From Opisthorchis felineus (lineage: Eukaryota > Platyhelminthes > Trematoda > Opisthorchiida > Opisthorchiidae), in the NCBI GenBank assembly GCA_004794785.1, contig SJOL01001804.1, forward strand, positions 233,423-297,422: a DNA stretch of 64,000 nt. The letters are read 5' to 3'. Positions 21,931 through 33,900 of this stretch are shown one piece after another (the first letter of the stretch is position 1; each line of letters opens with the position of its first letter). The notes below the pieces were generated by a model. It ran no database searches and was not told where the DNA came from. It was given only the letters and a program-made list of their open reading frames with translations. The translations under genes were made by a program, and so were the position numbers.

Positions 21931-24369
21931 CTGAAACAAGTGAGAAAGACAATGCATCATAATGGTCTCCCGATAACCGGGGGCGTTTGACCACGAAACA
22001 CGATTCAATTTATGACACCCATTTCCGCAAATCGAACTTTTCGGGGAAGCAATGCTGATGAAATATCCAACGGAACAGTTACAAATTATTCAATGGTTTT
22101 GATTCTGTAACTGGAACACCTATCAGCGCAGTGGATATTCGTGATGGTCTTCAGATTCCGGGATAACATGACTAAGTATGCTGCACTAGCGGATGAACGA
22201 CAAGTATGGATACACTGTTTGCTAATAGCGAGGCCAACTAACTGATGACTAATTTGAGTCCATTAGACAGTGCTCTGTATTCTGAGTTTTCCTCAAGTTT
22301 TCATTATTTCAGTGGTTTTCCAAAATGTGGAAAGCCAGCACAACCTTGTCAGGGTCGTACTTTCCGAGGGAAGTTTACTACTCAGAGGGACAGCAAATTC
22401 CTAGTTTTGCGTGACAACCAAATGTGTGAACTATTTCACAGTACAAGACTTTTATTTAAATTCGTTTAACCAGGCAAAATGAGCAATAACGCATGGAAAA
22501 TTGCTGGGTGCCAAACTATTCAAAATCTTCTAGAATTATCACTTGGCTCCACTTGACGGAAAACACTGAACCCATCAGTCACGACCGTTGGAACGAAAAA
22601 TTACCCAGATGCCTAATCAATTCAGCTGAATATGAACGTCTAATCAAACAGTTCAGTTCTAGCGCGAACTGGTAAGTCTACAAAGGAGCGAAGCTAATAT
22701 AATAATCCCGTCGGACAAAAGCAGTATCGCAGTGGCAGACAAGCTGGAATGCTGAAGTAGCATAGCATCCATCCATTGAACCATAAGAAGTTTTGCATTC
22801 AAAATCTGCGACTGGAGACACGTTGGCATCCGGATACTTGTTTCGGAAGTTTCCAAAACACTCAATATTCAAGACATTTTATCAAAAGAAGCTTGGAACA
22901 GAAGGGACCTCAGCCATGGCAGCAATAACAGTAAGAAACAATTAGGCCGATAATCCCACCTCCCGTTATGACTGTAGCTGAGCACATACTGAGCTTAGTG
23001 CATTGAGGAAAAACACTGGTGACTACTACTGTGTGGCTACCGTGGAAAACCTGATCTGAGAAATGACAGTAACAACGTCAAGAGGAACAGCGCGATATGT
23101 CAGATTAGCTTCATCAACTGCAGCAGATTTCACGTTAGACAGACTGAGGAAAAAGCATTGTACAATGAAGAACATAGTGCAGCCATCAAAGGACATAAAC
23201 TTTTATCCTTGAAAATCTATGTGCAAACAAAAATAGGACGTCATGAAGACAATTTGGGAAACGAGTGAATCCTGGCATATAAAGATATAGAAAAAAGGCA
23301 GGGTATGCCACAAAGATTCTGATCAGTCGCCACCTACTTCTATGTACAAAAAGCTAACAACTCAACTGGAATGCTCAACCAAATCAACTACTGAATTATT
23401 AAGTCTGGGGCAAGAAAGCTTTAGGGGTTACCTCGGAAAAGAGTACAACATGGAAGCAGGAGGGATTAGGGATGAGGTTCGTTAGAACGGACGAAGCCAA
23501 GCTGAATGGTTGTATGGATACAGAGCAATCAGAACACAGGCTAACGCACCAGAAGCCCTAACCACTCATGAAGTCCTTCTATCCGAATTGAAGGCCACTT
23601 CAGCAAGACTTATAGTAACACACGCACACTATTACCCAACACACAATCACTGACTCACTGGTACGCTCCAGTACACAGCGACGCACTGAGGATGATTGTT
23701 CAACTGCTGCTGAAACCTGTGCAACTAACTTGACCGTGTTCACAAACCAGCCAACGAATCAGTAGCAATTACAGGTGTAGGTGTTTTTTAAACCCAGTAC
23801 AAAGTTAACTGTCACTCAATAATTCACTTTTTGAGTCACCGGAGTGGCCGTCCTTGCATGTTTTGCAACACAAAGGACATAACCACGGTGAAGTAGTAAA
23901 CCTGGATACTCACCAGGATAATCGCGTGTGGTCAGTTGTTCAAATGTCCTACTATTTACAATATAAGTAATGCAACAATGTGTAAAAGAGCCTTGCAGTC
24001 GTGAATGTGGAAACCGCATACGGTCAAAGTTTTGAAAGGGATGAAGCTAGACTGAAGTGTCATTGTTCTGATATCTTGCCTCGCTTAGATTACCAGAATG
24101 ATGGATTTGTCTACATCATAAAGATGGAGTTCAGTTGATAACCGGTCTGAATATGGTTTGTTTGACCCTCGGAAGCCAAATAATTCTTTTCGACACTGAC
24201 ACTGTGCACTTGTTTCCATCGTGACACGTTAGTTTGGTCATCTCGTGAATAGTTCGATTTGATTTGGTGTGTGGTTAATTTAGTCCTGATATTTTTAGCT
24301 ACTTCATTTTGCTTTTGACGCAATCTGGTCTCGCTGGCACTGTATATGGTACTTAAAGGGCGGGATGTC
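21931..24369. other. Region upstream of the visible Ig exons, no firm feature
   Basis: This is presumably the intron leading to the missing 5' exon of the Ig gene. Two weak exon-like stretches occur: a plus-strand 138-bp frame at 22534-22671 between TTCTAG and G|GTAAGT, and a minus-strand cysteine-rich frame at 22678-22872. Neither is recognised, and they face each other across 6 bp. The remainder (22.9-24.4 kb) shows nothing I can support. Confidence 0.4.
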
Positions 24370-24384
24370 CCCAAGATTTAAGTT

Positions 24385-24840
24385 GGCATTCTTTTTGAAA
24401 AATTGGCTGCCACCCATGAACCAAAATAAACATGACTTTCTTCTGCTTGATCTCCCACGCCCGATATGGCCTTATTATATGGCGGACTAAATTCGTTGTG
24501 GGTTGACTGAAAGGCGCGACTCTGGCATGATGAGCACTCTGGAGCTTGATGCGATGGCTGATTCAAAGAAAAGACAATCTGCCAGTTGTATGATATGGGC
24601 CATCAGACGGTCCTTCAAAAATACGATTCAGATTTTCATATCGCTATTCTTTGCGCACGTCAGACCCCGTTTTGGGGTACCAACAACCTGTCACACATCC
24701 ACTGAAAAGGCGAAACATTTTATCGCTGAAATATGTTTAGCGCAATCGAACAAAGGCTATTTCAGGCTTACTAAATCTTCCATACTCTACTTAGCTACGA
24801 TGTTTGGGTTTGTTTCCACCAGCATATTGACGACATAGGT
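24385..24840 (+). pseudogene. Fragment of a CR1/jockey-like non-LTR retrotransposon reverse transcriptase
   Basis: A first block in one frame reads LKNWLPPMNQNKHDFLLL. It matches the segment after the catalytic site of CR1-type reverse transcriptases, where a Trp-rich WxLPxNxxKC motif is usual. After a stop and frame change, 24503-24840 reads SASCMIWAIRRSFKN followed by FAHVRPRFGVP. This is the thumb-region pattern IRRxFxN...F..LF...VRPxLEYG of the same families. The final part (NKGYFRLTKSSILYL) fits the following thumb segment loosely. The order and spacing are correct for the C-terminal end of the protein. No catalytic FADD box, endonuclease or upstream part is recognisable. This is a dead, 5'-truncated copy. 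The minus-strand frames at 24111-24566 are shadows. Confidence 0.55.
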
Positions 24841-27600
24841 TTCACCCAATCTATATATGAGGCACTTTACGTGGAAACAAACGCTTTTTCCCAGGAGCGA
24901 ACGGAGTTCACACTTGGGCACCAGCTGAAGGTTCATAAGACTGGGAGACCGCATCTGCATCCATCGCTCACCTCTTCACACACAAGAAAGTTGTCCTCGT
25001 TGTGAATCAAAGGCGTTCACGATGTGCTGAATAGAGCAGTCCCAAGCCGGTCAAGTGGGAGGTGAGGGAGCCTCATGGGACCATTCACTCTGCTGACTGA
25101 CTGAGCTATCATTCCTAACACTATACATAGTGCCTCATCGATTGCTAAATCTTTGTGACTTCTGGGGTTTTGCGCGTGGACTGAGTCGCTGACTGCTGCA
25201 CGAAAATAGTAATTTTAGTGTTCAAAGATTTGATTTTCGCCATTCATAAAGCTCTAACAAACCTCTTGCATGCTTCTAGTATGGGGGAGTATTTTAGTTT
25301 CAGTCAGTTAGTACTCACATCCTCTGAAGTTCGTATTCGACGTTACCATAAAAAGTGACCTGGGTGGTTTAATATGCGGCTGTGTCGGTTGGAAACGCTC
25401 TTCTTGCGGTTACTGCCTAGTGTTAGTACAACAAAAGCGACTGAATATCCCGTCTTATTGGCACACTTCCTGAGTATGCACATTTCAGGAGTATCACCTC
25501 TACGTTACTCCCCTTTTTAAGAGATACCACTCAAAAGAGTTTATGCTGTTTCTTATTCCAACATACAGCATAGTTGGAGATCAGATCCAAAAATGATGCC
25601 GAAAGGAAACATTGCTGCATAAAATTCTTCGTAAATATCATAACCTTACTTATAAATTTTACACGCGGTCATGACCATTAAATTAGGGCAGTCCTAACAA
25701 TGGGTAAAACTATCTAAATATTCCAGCTTTTTAAAGCCTCACCTTGAGTCGGACAAGTTACCTGTGTACATGGTGTGGTCACGAAGAAACGAATTTTGTG
25801 GCGTAAAACGCCATGCTTTTATCAAGCTGGCTTATATTCCAGTCGTCTCGAATTAGCACACAACTTGACAGCGGCTTGCAGGCTGTGAATACAATCCTAA
25901 GGTTTCCCTGCAATGCTATGCTAGGATGCACAGTAAAGCGTAGTTACTTAGAGTGTCCAAGCCAGTGGCGTCAGATCATGGGTTCAACAAGTGATGTGAA
26001 CAATTGTCAGCCACAATCTGGCAGTCATCCTTTGCGTCTTGCTTGTTGTGAATAAGTAAACTTCATTTCACTTTGCTGTGTCTAACTAGCGAAATCAGGT
26101 CCGGTTGACAATAGGAGCTTTTACCTAGTAGACTCTTTATCAGTTTGCTTCAACCTGACAAGGTAAACAGAAGATAGAGAGCTGAGGTGGTGTAACAGTA
26201 AAGATGTTTGCAGCCCGCTTAAAAAGGAATAGGTCAACAAATAGATTTGTCATTGGTTCGTGAATGTAGTTGACTTTAGTCTTTCATGGACGGAGGTTTG
26301 TTATAAAGTGGTAATGCACTAGCAGAAAATGAAGAAAAGCAAATCGGTAAAAATCGTTTTCTCCCGGGTTCTTCCTCCCATTCTAGGCTACTTGAAGAAC
26401 TATTCGTTAGTTGTGATAAGTGAAACCGAAATCACATCAGGGATCAGAATTAAATAAAAGCCGACAAACAGGCAGTAGAGTATTTTAAAAGAGACAAGCA
26501 CAAACAAACTCACCCAAAGTTAGACTTTCCAGTCTGTGCATCCTGTGTCCATATCCAAAGAGAAGAGACAAACTGAGTAGAAGCTGGAACAAAGCATAAG
26601 TTACTTTAGTTAGAATAGGCGATTGACATGTATCAGAAACGGGCCCAATCTGATGGCTGAAATAGAAAGTTATCTAACTCACACACAACCCGCGAATCAC
26701 CAGCAAGCAAATACGAAAACACTTCGTTGAGCACTTCATTCAGCGTTCATTTCGTGTCTTGGCACCCTGTGGAGTTTTTGAACAACTGTCTGTGAACTCA
26801 TGGTTTAGGGTGACTTCCAGTAGGCGATGAGGACAAGACGAGGCTAGACTCGGTTACTCCCACCCAGTGCTAGCTGGGAACCGGGAATAATTCATCAACC
26901 AGTACAGGACTAGTACATACACGTTGTTTGGAACAATGAATTACTAAGGACTCACCCGACACGTGCTGCTGCATATGTCTCGCAAAAAACCTGAGTGCCT
27001 TAAACTGTGGTCCTGTAACGTTAAGCGAGAGCTACCAAGTCACTGTAACAGTACACGAGCGAAATAACTACGTATGCAATTGTGAGAGTACACGGAGCTC
27101 CCTCCGACCGGCGTTTTTTAATTTGATAACCAGCAGCAAAAATGAAGGGTTTTTGAACGAAGATTTAGTGGGTGCTTCAGTCGGAACTCAGTATGATCTT
27201 TTCAGATAATAACTGGCAAATGTGTAAAAAAAAGCACTGAAATATTGTTATTCATTTCTGTTTTATTCCTCACTTTGCGCAGCAGTCCATGGTTCCACAG
27301 GCTTTGTATCGACGGACTAACGCCGGGAGAACAAACAATGGAACATGATTGATAATTCGCTGAACGGAGAACGCGTCGACTAAAAGGCTGCTGAGTGACA
27401 GGAAACAACTGACTGACCAATCCAAACCACTCAGCGTGGTTCATTGTACATTCAGCTTTGGAGGTATCTCCTCCTAAATGCCACTGATATGCAGTGTCAC
27501 ACTCGCATTGAAAATCACATAAAAAGCGGAATCGCTGCTTTACGTCGTTGCCTTTTTATAACAGACTTAAAGACTGACAGTGACGTAAGGAGATTCTGGA
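24841..27600. other. Stretch without recognised features
   Basis: Only short open frames occur (25813-26055 plus strand, 27202-27444 minus strand). None has recognisable similarity or good splice sites on both sides. Confidence 0.5.
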
Positions 27601-27639
27601 ATTTTCATCTGAGTTTCCTTAATGTACTTGAAGCCAATC

Positions 27640-27790
27640 AATGCTGAAAAGCCGAGGATCACCGTACAACTATTTCGTCCTTATTGGGAATTATCAGCAG
27701 TGCACATCTCAACAAATTCCAGGAAGTATCGAACTCGCCATCTCCCGGATGGTGACTACGTGATGTGGTTCCCATGACTGAAGAATGAGT
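27640..27790 (-). repeat. tRNA-headed hammerhead SINE, left copy of a head-to-head pair
   Basis: Minus-strand order: a tRNA-like head with B box GAGTTCGATACTTCC (27727-27741); GCACTG; the core CTGATAA (27691-27697); a short stem II UCC/GGA; GAAAT (about 27671-27675); AGTTGTA; then CGGTGATCC. Stem I forms between GCACTG and CGGTGA (five pairs). Stem III is a two-pair mini stem, giving the type I minimal hammerhead layout. The change CTGATGA to CTGATAA removes the catalytic G8, so this copy should be dead. The tail (CTCGGCTTTTCAGCAT) is shared with the copies at 19.2 and 27.9 kb. Confidence 0.55.
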
Positions 27791-27829
27791 AGTGCTATTT
27801 CCTGTCTAAGTGCGAGTTAATTAGGCTAC

Positions 27830-27975
27830 TGACCAGCAGCTCTTGACCGAACGGTTAAATGTTCAAACGGGAGGTCACAGGTCAACTCTGAAGTTTCATG
27901 AGATTCCCAATGCCGATCATTACAAATAAGGATGAAATAGCTATACGGTGCTTCTCGGCTTCCCAGCATAAATTG
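27830..27975 (+). repeat. tRNA-headed hammerhead SINE, right copy of a head-to-head pair
   Basis: The tRNA-like head has TGACCGAACGGTTAAATG (A box region) and GGTCACAGGTCAACTCTG (B box region). It is followed by a degenerate core (CCGATCA at the C-core position), AATAAGGATGAAATAGCTAT, ACGGTGCTTCTCGGCTTCCC and AGCATA. It aligns throughout with the minus-strand copy 50 bp to the left but is more decayed. Confidence 0.5.
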
Positions 27976-27990
27976 GTTTGGCCTAAATTG

Positions 27991-30900
27991 GACGAAATCT
28001 CAATCGAGAATCGGAAGGCACTTTTTGGCTTCACCATGATGTTACCCAAAATGAGCACCTGTGTCTACCGTTAAAGGTCCGTAACGAGACATTAAGTATG
28101 ACTAAAGAAGGCTGAGAGTAACCGGATAAAATTCAACGTAGAGGTGGCCAAATAGTTTGTGCTTTCTGCGCAACGTTCTGATTAGTGTTGCATCGAGCGA
28201 AGAACACGACGCCTTGGAGCAAAATTTGCCCGACAAGTGTTTGTCTGGTGAAGGAATATGGAAACATGTTTGCCACAGAACACGGAAGTGATTCTCAAAA
28301 ATATAATTTAGCTGGCTTGTAACCCAACAGAACAAATGGATATATGGTTATTTTGCTCCCAGTCAAACAAAGGAACAGTTTCTCAAAATATCATGAGAAC
28401 CATATTTGGAAATCTCGGTACACTGATTTTGTCAAGCCTATTCCATGGATAATGTGTGTGCACACTAAGGAAACATGTAGGGCTAGTCAGATTTGATCAG
28501 TATCTTATGTCTGTCCATCAATGAATTAGTCACTGCGTCCAATGAAGTGTAACACTGAAAAGCTGTATTGATAAATTATTTCGCTAAAAGTATTTTCGTT
28601 GTCGTTGGTTGCTTTCTAACTGTAAGTAGCTGACACACTGTGATCATTCGCATGCGAAAGTCACTCCGGAAACACATGTTGTGCTACTCCATTGTTGAAT
28701 GTGCAGAGATTTGTTTAGTTGAACATTTTTAAAATTCCGGGTTTCTTTCACGCAAAACATTGCATTATTGTGAATCGGTCTAGGGGCCATAAAGTGGCAG
28801 ATCAATCGTTGTTGAAGCTCAAACTCAGAATGCCTTCGTGGTTAATGAATAAAACTGAAACCATAATTTTTGCCAGAATAGTTTGTTACCCAACCGCTGT
28901 GATCTATCGGAAAACATAACCGGGTTTCCGTGTGCGAACTTTTCCGTCAGTCCTCCTCCACGAAGGAAATTCAAATCAAGTAGGGAAATAGTCATTTATG
29001 GATGATGCGTTATCGGAGGGATGCCCTTTAATAACCTGTTGTTTCATCGTTCCTTTTGAACATCTAAATTTCATTCAAGTAGGATTCATTGTAACAACGC
29101 CAAACTCCATTTACCCACTTCATTATCCAGACGTAAGTTAGTCTTCCCTCCGTGCGACAAAACTCGAAACAGTGACTTGCATCCCTTCAAGGGAAGCTGA
29201 GTTTGTTCGATAAATCTGATCATGCTGAAACAGCCACACAGAATAATTTGGCTTGCCAGCCTAGGTTGACAGGAATGCAAATAAGACATTTTTTCCGTAA
29301 AACACATGAGTAGTGAAAACATTAACGCCTTCAATACAACTTCACCTTTTACTTCAACGTCAGAACCGTATAGAACATCATAAATTAAGCTGCATTCTTG
29401 CCTAAATAAAGTGGCCGGCCGAGATATTCGCAAGTTGATATTCCACTCATTAGTCGGCCTGAGGCCGCACACAGTCTGCCAGTCGGCAATGATTGCAAGT
29501 TGATAAGCTAAGCCTACCTTTTTAGAAGTAAGTCCACCTATCTATCTACTTACTGTTAGTTGCAGACTTTCTAGGTAAAAACACCTTTTTGTCACAAAAC
29601 CGAACCACAGTGGCGCCAGGAAAGTGCAAAAGGCACCAGAAATATCGGCTATGGAATCACAGTTTTATTTTAAACAAGATACTTGGGCAAACTTGACGGC
29701 TAAACACTTGCCTATTCGAAAGTAGTGCAACTCCCCAGTATTGTCTTGTAGGCCAGACATCATAGGTTGCGTGAATACTTAGAGAAAATTGCACACAACT
29801 GCAACTGGCCTGCAAGTGTGGCTGTTGCCAAATTGCTGAAACTATGGATCAGTAGATCGTTTGATGTCCGACTAAAGTCACAAAAGCCCCGGCAAGTTAA
29901 TTGCCCAGTTTAAACTAAATTTGCTGCCAGCATTTGGTCTAAAATTTACGGCAAAAATGCAATAATCGATATTCCCTCAAACGGTAACTCTGGACATTTT
30001 TTTCGGAAAAACGCTTATGATCCCCAAAATAGCTTTGAATTTATTCCCTCTACTTAAGACCAATTTTGGGGAAGAATGGATAATATAGTTTTTATAAGTT
30101 CATTTTCCATTTTCCTCTTTTGCGTTTGATAAACGCCCCACGTTCTGCTTCAACAACGCCTCGCTAGATTGAAAAATTCAGGAATAAAATTTAGTATTGT
30201 GGTAGAAATAAAATAAAGGTATTAGTAGAAACAGATGGTAAAATACATTTGGCTCCATTAAGCTAAATTAAACAACTACCTGAGAGAGCTTTAGTCATAC
30301 TGGTTGTTTGTCATGTAAGTAGTATTCGGATATTCTTCATTTAACCCCAAGTTCCACAAGTGTGTTTCGTGTTACACCCGCTGGTCTTTTATACTCACCT
30401 TCTACAATCGTCGAAAATACTGGTCAATAATATGAGAACGGCCGTAAAATAGTGGTCATCAAACTTGAACACCTATTTTCAAGCTCATGAGTTTGGTGCG
30501 AAACAAGCGTTATAGGGGTATTAGATATCCGTTCATGATGTAAATTTCTTCAGTTATAAATGGGCACTAATTAAATCATCCCTTTTTCTTTCATTGTTTA
30601 TCAGAAAGTCGTTTTGTTGTGCATCTATAACGCGGTCACTACCATCATTATCATCAGCAGCAACTGTCTCTACTTTCGTTAACTAAGTGCAAAAATACAG
30701 TGTTTCGTGCCAACAAAGTTTCCATTTTGTGAACTGAGTATCGCTACAGCAATTTCTCAACTGGCGATAATGTGCGATGTGAACCAGAGAGAAACACCTA
30801 GCCTAACACAAACATTACGCCATTGGAGAGGACCTCTATCATGGATCAAGTGCCTATACATTAGGCGCAGTCGTGTTTAGCCGGGGGTAAGCTTTCTCGA

Positions 30901-33900
30901 TGGCTCAGCTGGCTGAGGGATGAGACACCCACAAGCACCTAACCGCTGAGCGCTACGACCAACAAGCATGTTCTACTGAATAACTAGTTCACGTACAACA
31001 GTCGTTGAAAACTGGTTGCATTTTTCACTGGTTGATATCTGTACAGCATAGCTGCAGCAAGGCCGGACGGTACCCTCACGCATAGGGTCTTGCTGAGTGC
31101 GGCACACACGTTTTCAGGTTTAACACTGATAGATACTACACAGACAATAACGGTGAGATTCGAAACGATGCATGGAAACCCCAAAGGACTAGCGATTCAG
31201 TGTTTCAACCAGTTGAGCACCTCGCAAGCGAAAAGCCGGTTGTTTCAGTCCAGCTGTTTATATCGTGTGTGTATGTAATTCGTATCTTTAACATTCATCG
31301 AATTCCTCCGTAACAGTCAATTTGGGGAAATGCCACCCCTTAATGAAACGCACATTATGCTTGTTATCAGCCAAAAAATACACGTTATTTTTGCCCCACG
31401 AATTGGAGCACCAAGTGGTTTCCGCAAATTTTCCTTGGCTCACTTTCAGTCATTCTGTTCAGTGTGGCCGCAGTTAGATGTTGGTAATCAGAACACAACT
31501 GATAGAAGCAATCTTGAGGCTATTTCTCGGTGACATTGGGACTGCCCCTGGGTACTGTTTCACCCTGAATTGCGCGCTCTAATACTGTTGTAACAGGGTC
31601 CCGATCTAATGTATCTTTCTGCAGAAGTAATTTTTTGGCCGGTGTACGGAAGGTGTGATCCACCAATCCTACGCCTTCAGGTATTTTCAGTGAATGCCTC
31701 GATGAATTTTGATAGGCAGAACTTGTATTAGGTAGTTACTGAATGTGGGGGAGTTCGGTTCACAGTAACCTGAAGAGAAGTTTGGCAAACGCCTAAAGTA
31801 GGAAATCTCACTACACGCCAAAAATACCGTTGCAGATATTCGTGGACAAGAAAATGACCATTCCACGTAAAGCTCCGTGCGGAGTGTGTGTTACTAACAT
31901 ACGGAACAGGTGTTAGTAAAGGATGCGTTGTACAGATCTCAAAGTGATAAAACCGGAAGAAACGATAGTATCTTACATCAAAGACATTTTTGCTCGAAAG
32001 AATTACTGACCCTGAAAATGAATGCACCCACCAGAGACGTATGGACCACAAAAAATAGCCAGTATGCAAAATAAGAGGAAGGAACGTGTGAAAATGCGTG
32101 GTAAAACAAACTAATACTTAAATTTGTGTATTTAATTGGACGTCTTGAGGACGAAGGGTTATGTTTATTGAGGAGATATACGGTTGTACCTCCTTGTTAA
32201 GTGATAAATTTGGAACGACAAAGTTTGTGATTTATTACATCTATCGGGTTCAAGTAAAAATCTCAACACGACTCCACGTGAGCTACCTACAATCTAGAAT
32301 TCGCCAACATCGAGGAGCATGCCGAATTTTCATTTTCGATCTGGTATCGTATATCCGCTGAATATATGGGCATACCTATTAAAAATAAAAGCAATTATTC
32401 GTGCATTGGATCTCGAAACAAGCCTTTCAGGTATTCAACTAGTCTCAAATATGAGTCAGGATTCATGGGAGGGAAAAATATTTTGTTTAATGGCAGATTT
32501 AAGCTGTCATCAAAAGAAAACGTACCCTACGTAACCGGGAGCCCACTCACTTCTGCCGAAAGCATCACTTCTCGGGGAATAAGTGGTACTTTTGAAAGTT
32601 CATCCATCTAGCTGACCAAAATCTGGGTTAGTGTGTAGCATGGCTGCATGTGAATCTTTAGATGAGCTCTGATTATGTATCTTGTCGTCTGTCTGAGCCA
32701 CTGAGCCCACTTATGCCACCAAGGACAAAGTCACTTTTCGATCCGTTTGATGGAAACTCTGAAAACTATGTTCGGGTAACTAAGCATAACGTAAAAAATG
32801 TATTCCCGGTAGGCCTTTTAGTTAAAAAACGTTCGATGAATGAGAATCAGGTGGCTCAAGGCCGCCCACATGAACATTTTCTTGAATATCGAGAGCATCC
32901 AGATTTAGCGTATTCAACCTTTGTAGTCCGGACACAGTGAGACGTGGACTCAACCCCGAACGCTCCACTCATTCCTCTTTTAGCGTTATGATGAAAAATG
33001 TTAACATGGAGCAAGAGAAATCTTCGTAAGCTGGGTATATTTCACAACCAGACGGGGAGTGTAAGCCAATGAGGAGGTGGCTGTTTTTCAAGCAACGTCA
33101 GGTACATCTTCACACGTATGATGAAGTGAATATTTAGTATATATGTATACATATTATATCACCAGATTTTGGGAACTAAGAGTCATTTTCGAGTAGTGAT
33201 GTTGAGATATCCTACGTTTGTTCTGCCCAGATAAGACATGATAGAACATTTCATCTGACCATTCCCTTTCCTGAAGGGAGAGTACTGTACAGAATAACTA
33301 ACTAAAACCGCTACTGGATCGACGTTTAATTCGTTTGGCTAACCTCTGCCGTTTCTCAAAGGGGACATGTCCAACCTTGCAGACATGATTAACCAGGTGT
33401 AGCGACCATACGCCGATGTTGTGTTTGCCTTATCTAGTTGAAGTCCGAATCGAGGTCGTCCAGCATACCACTCAAGCAGCTGCCACAAAGTGAATTCTTA
33501 GTTGGCTCGGACCTTGCGTGAAAACGCCGGTCTGTGCTAAATGCGGGTGTGAAAATGTCCTATACACAAATGTTCTCTTCGGTTTTTGTGCTAGCATCCC
33601 TACTATGAAATATCCAAGTAAACCCATTTGATTTTAAACTCGTAATCTAACCTATCACCTGCATCAATGAGCACCTGTAACCCGATGCATCATGTGTTTA
33701 CATGCAACGAACGAACCCGTCTATTTAAAGTCACTATATGTGGATCCTCGTTTGTAAAACTTAATTCAGATCCTTCCTACAGTTGTTAATCCGCGAGCAA
33801 AATAGGTACCTGCGTGCTAAATTTAGCGTTAGCTACTATTTTCTCGAAAAAATTATCTGTCTGAAGGAGTACACACGTAAGTCTTTTGCTAACAATCGGA

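Noticed and set aside
21514..22008. 164-codon minus-strand and 103-codon plus-strand (21623-21934) frames over the first Ig exon
   Set aside because: Shadows of the Ig frame, which alone has matching splice phases and an Ig pattern.
29086..29472. 128-codon minus-strand open frame
   Set aside because: Compared with retroelement motifs by eye without a match.
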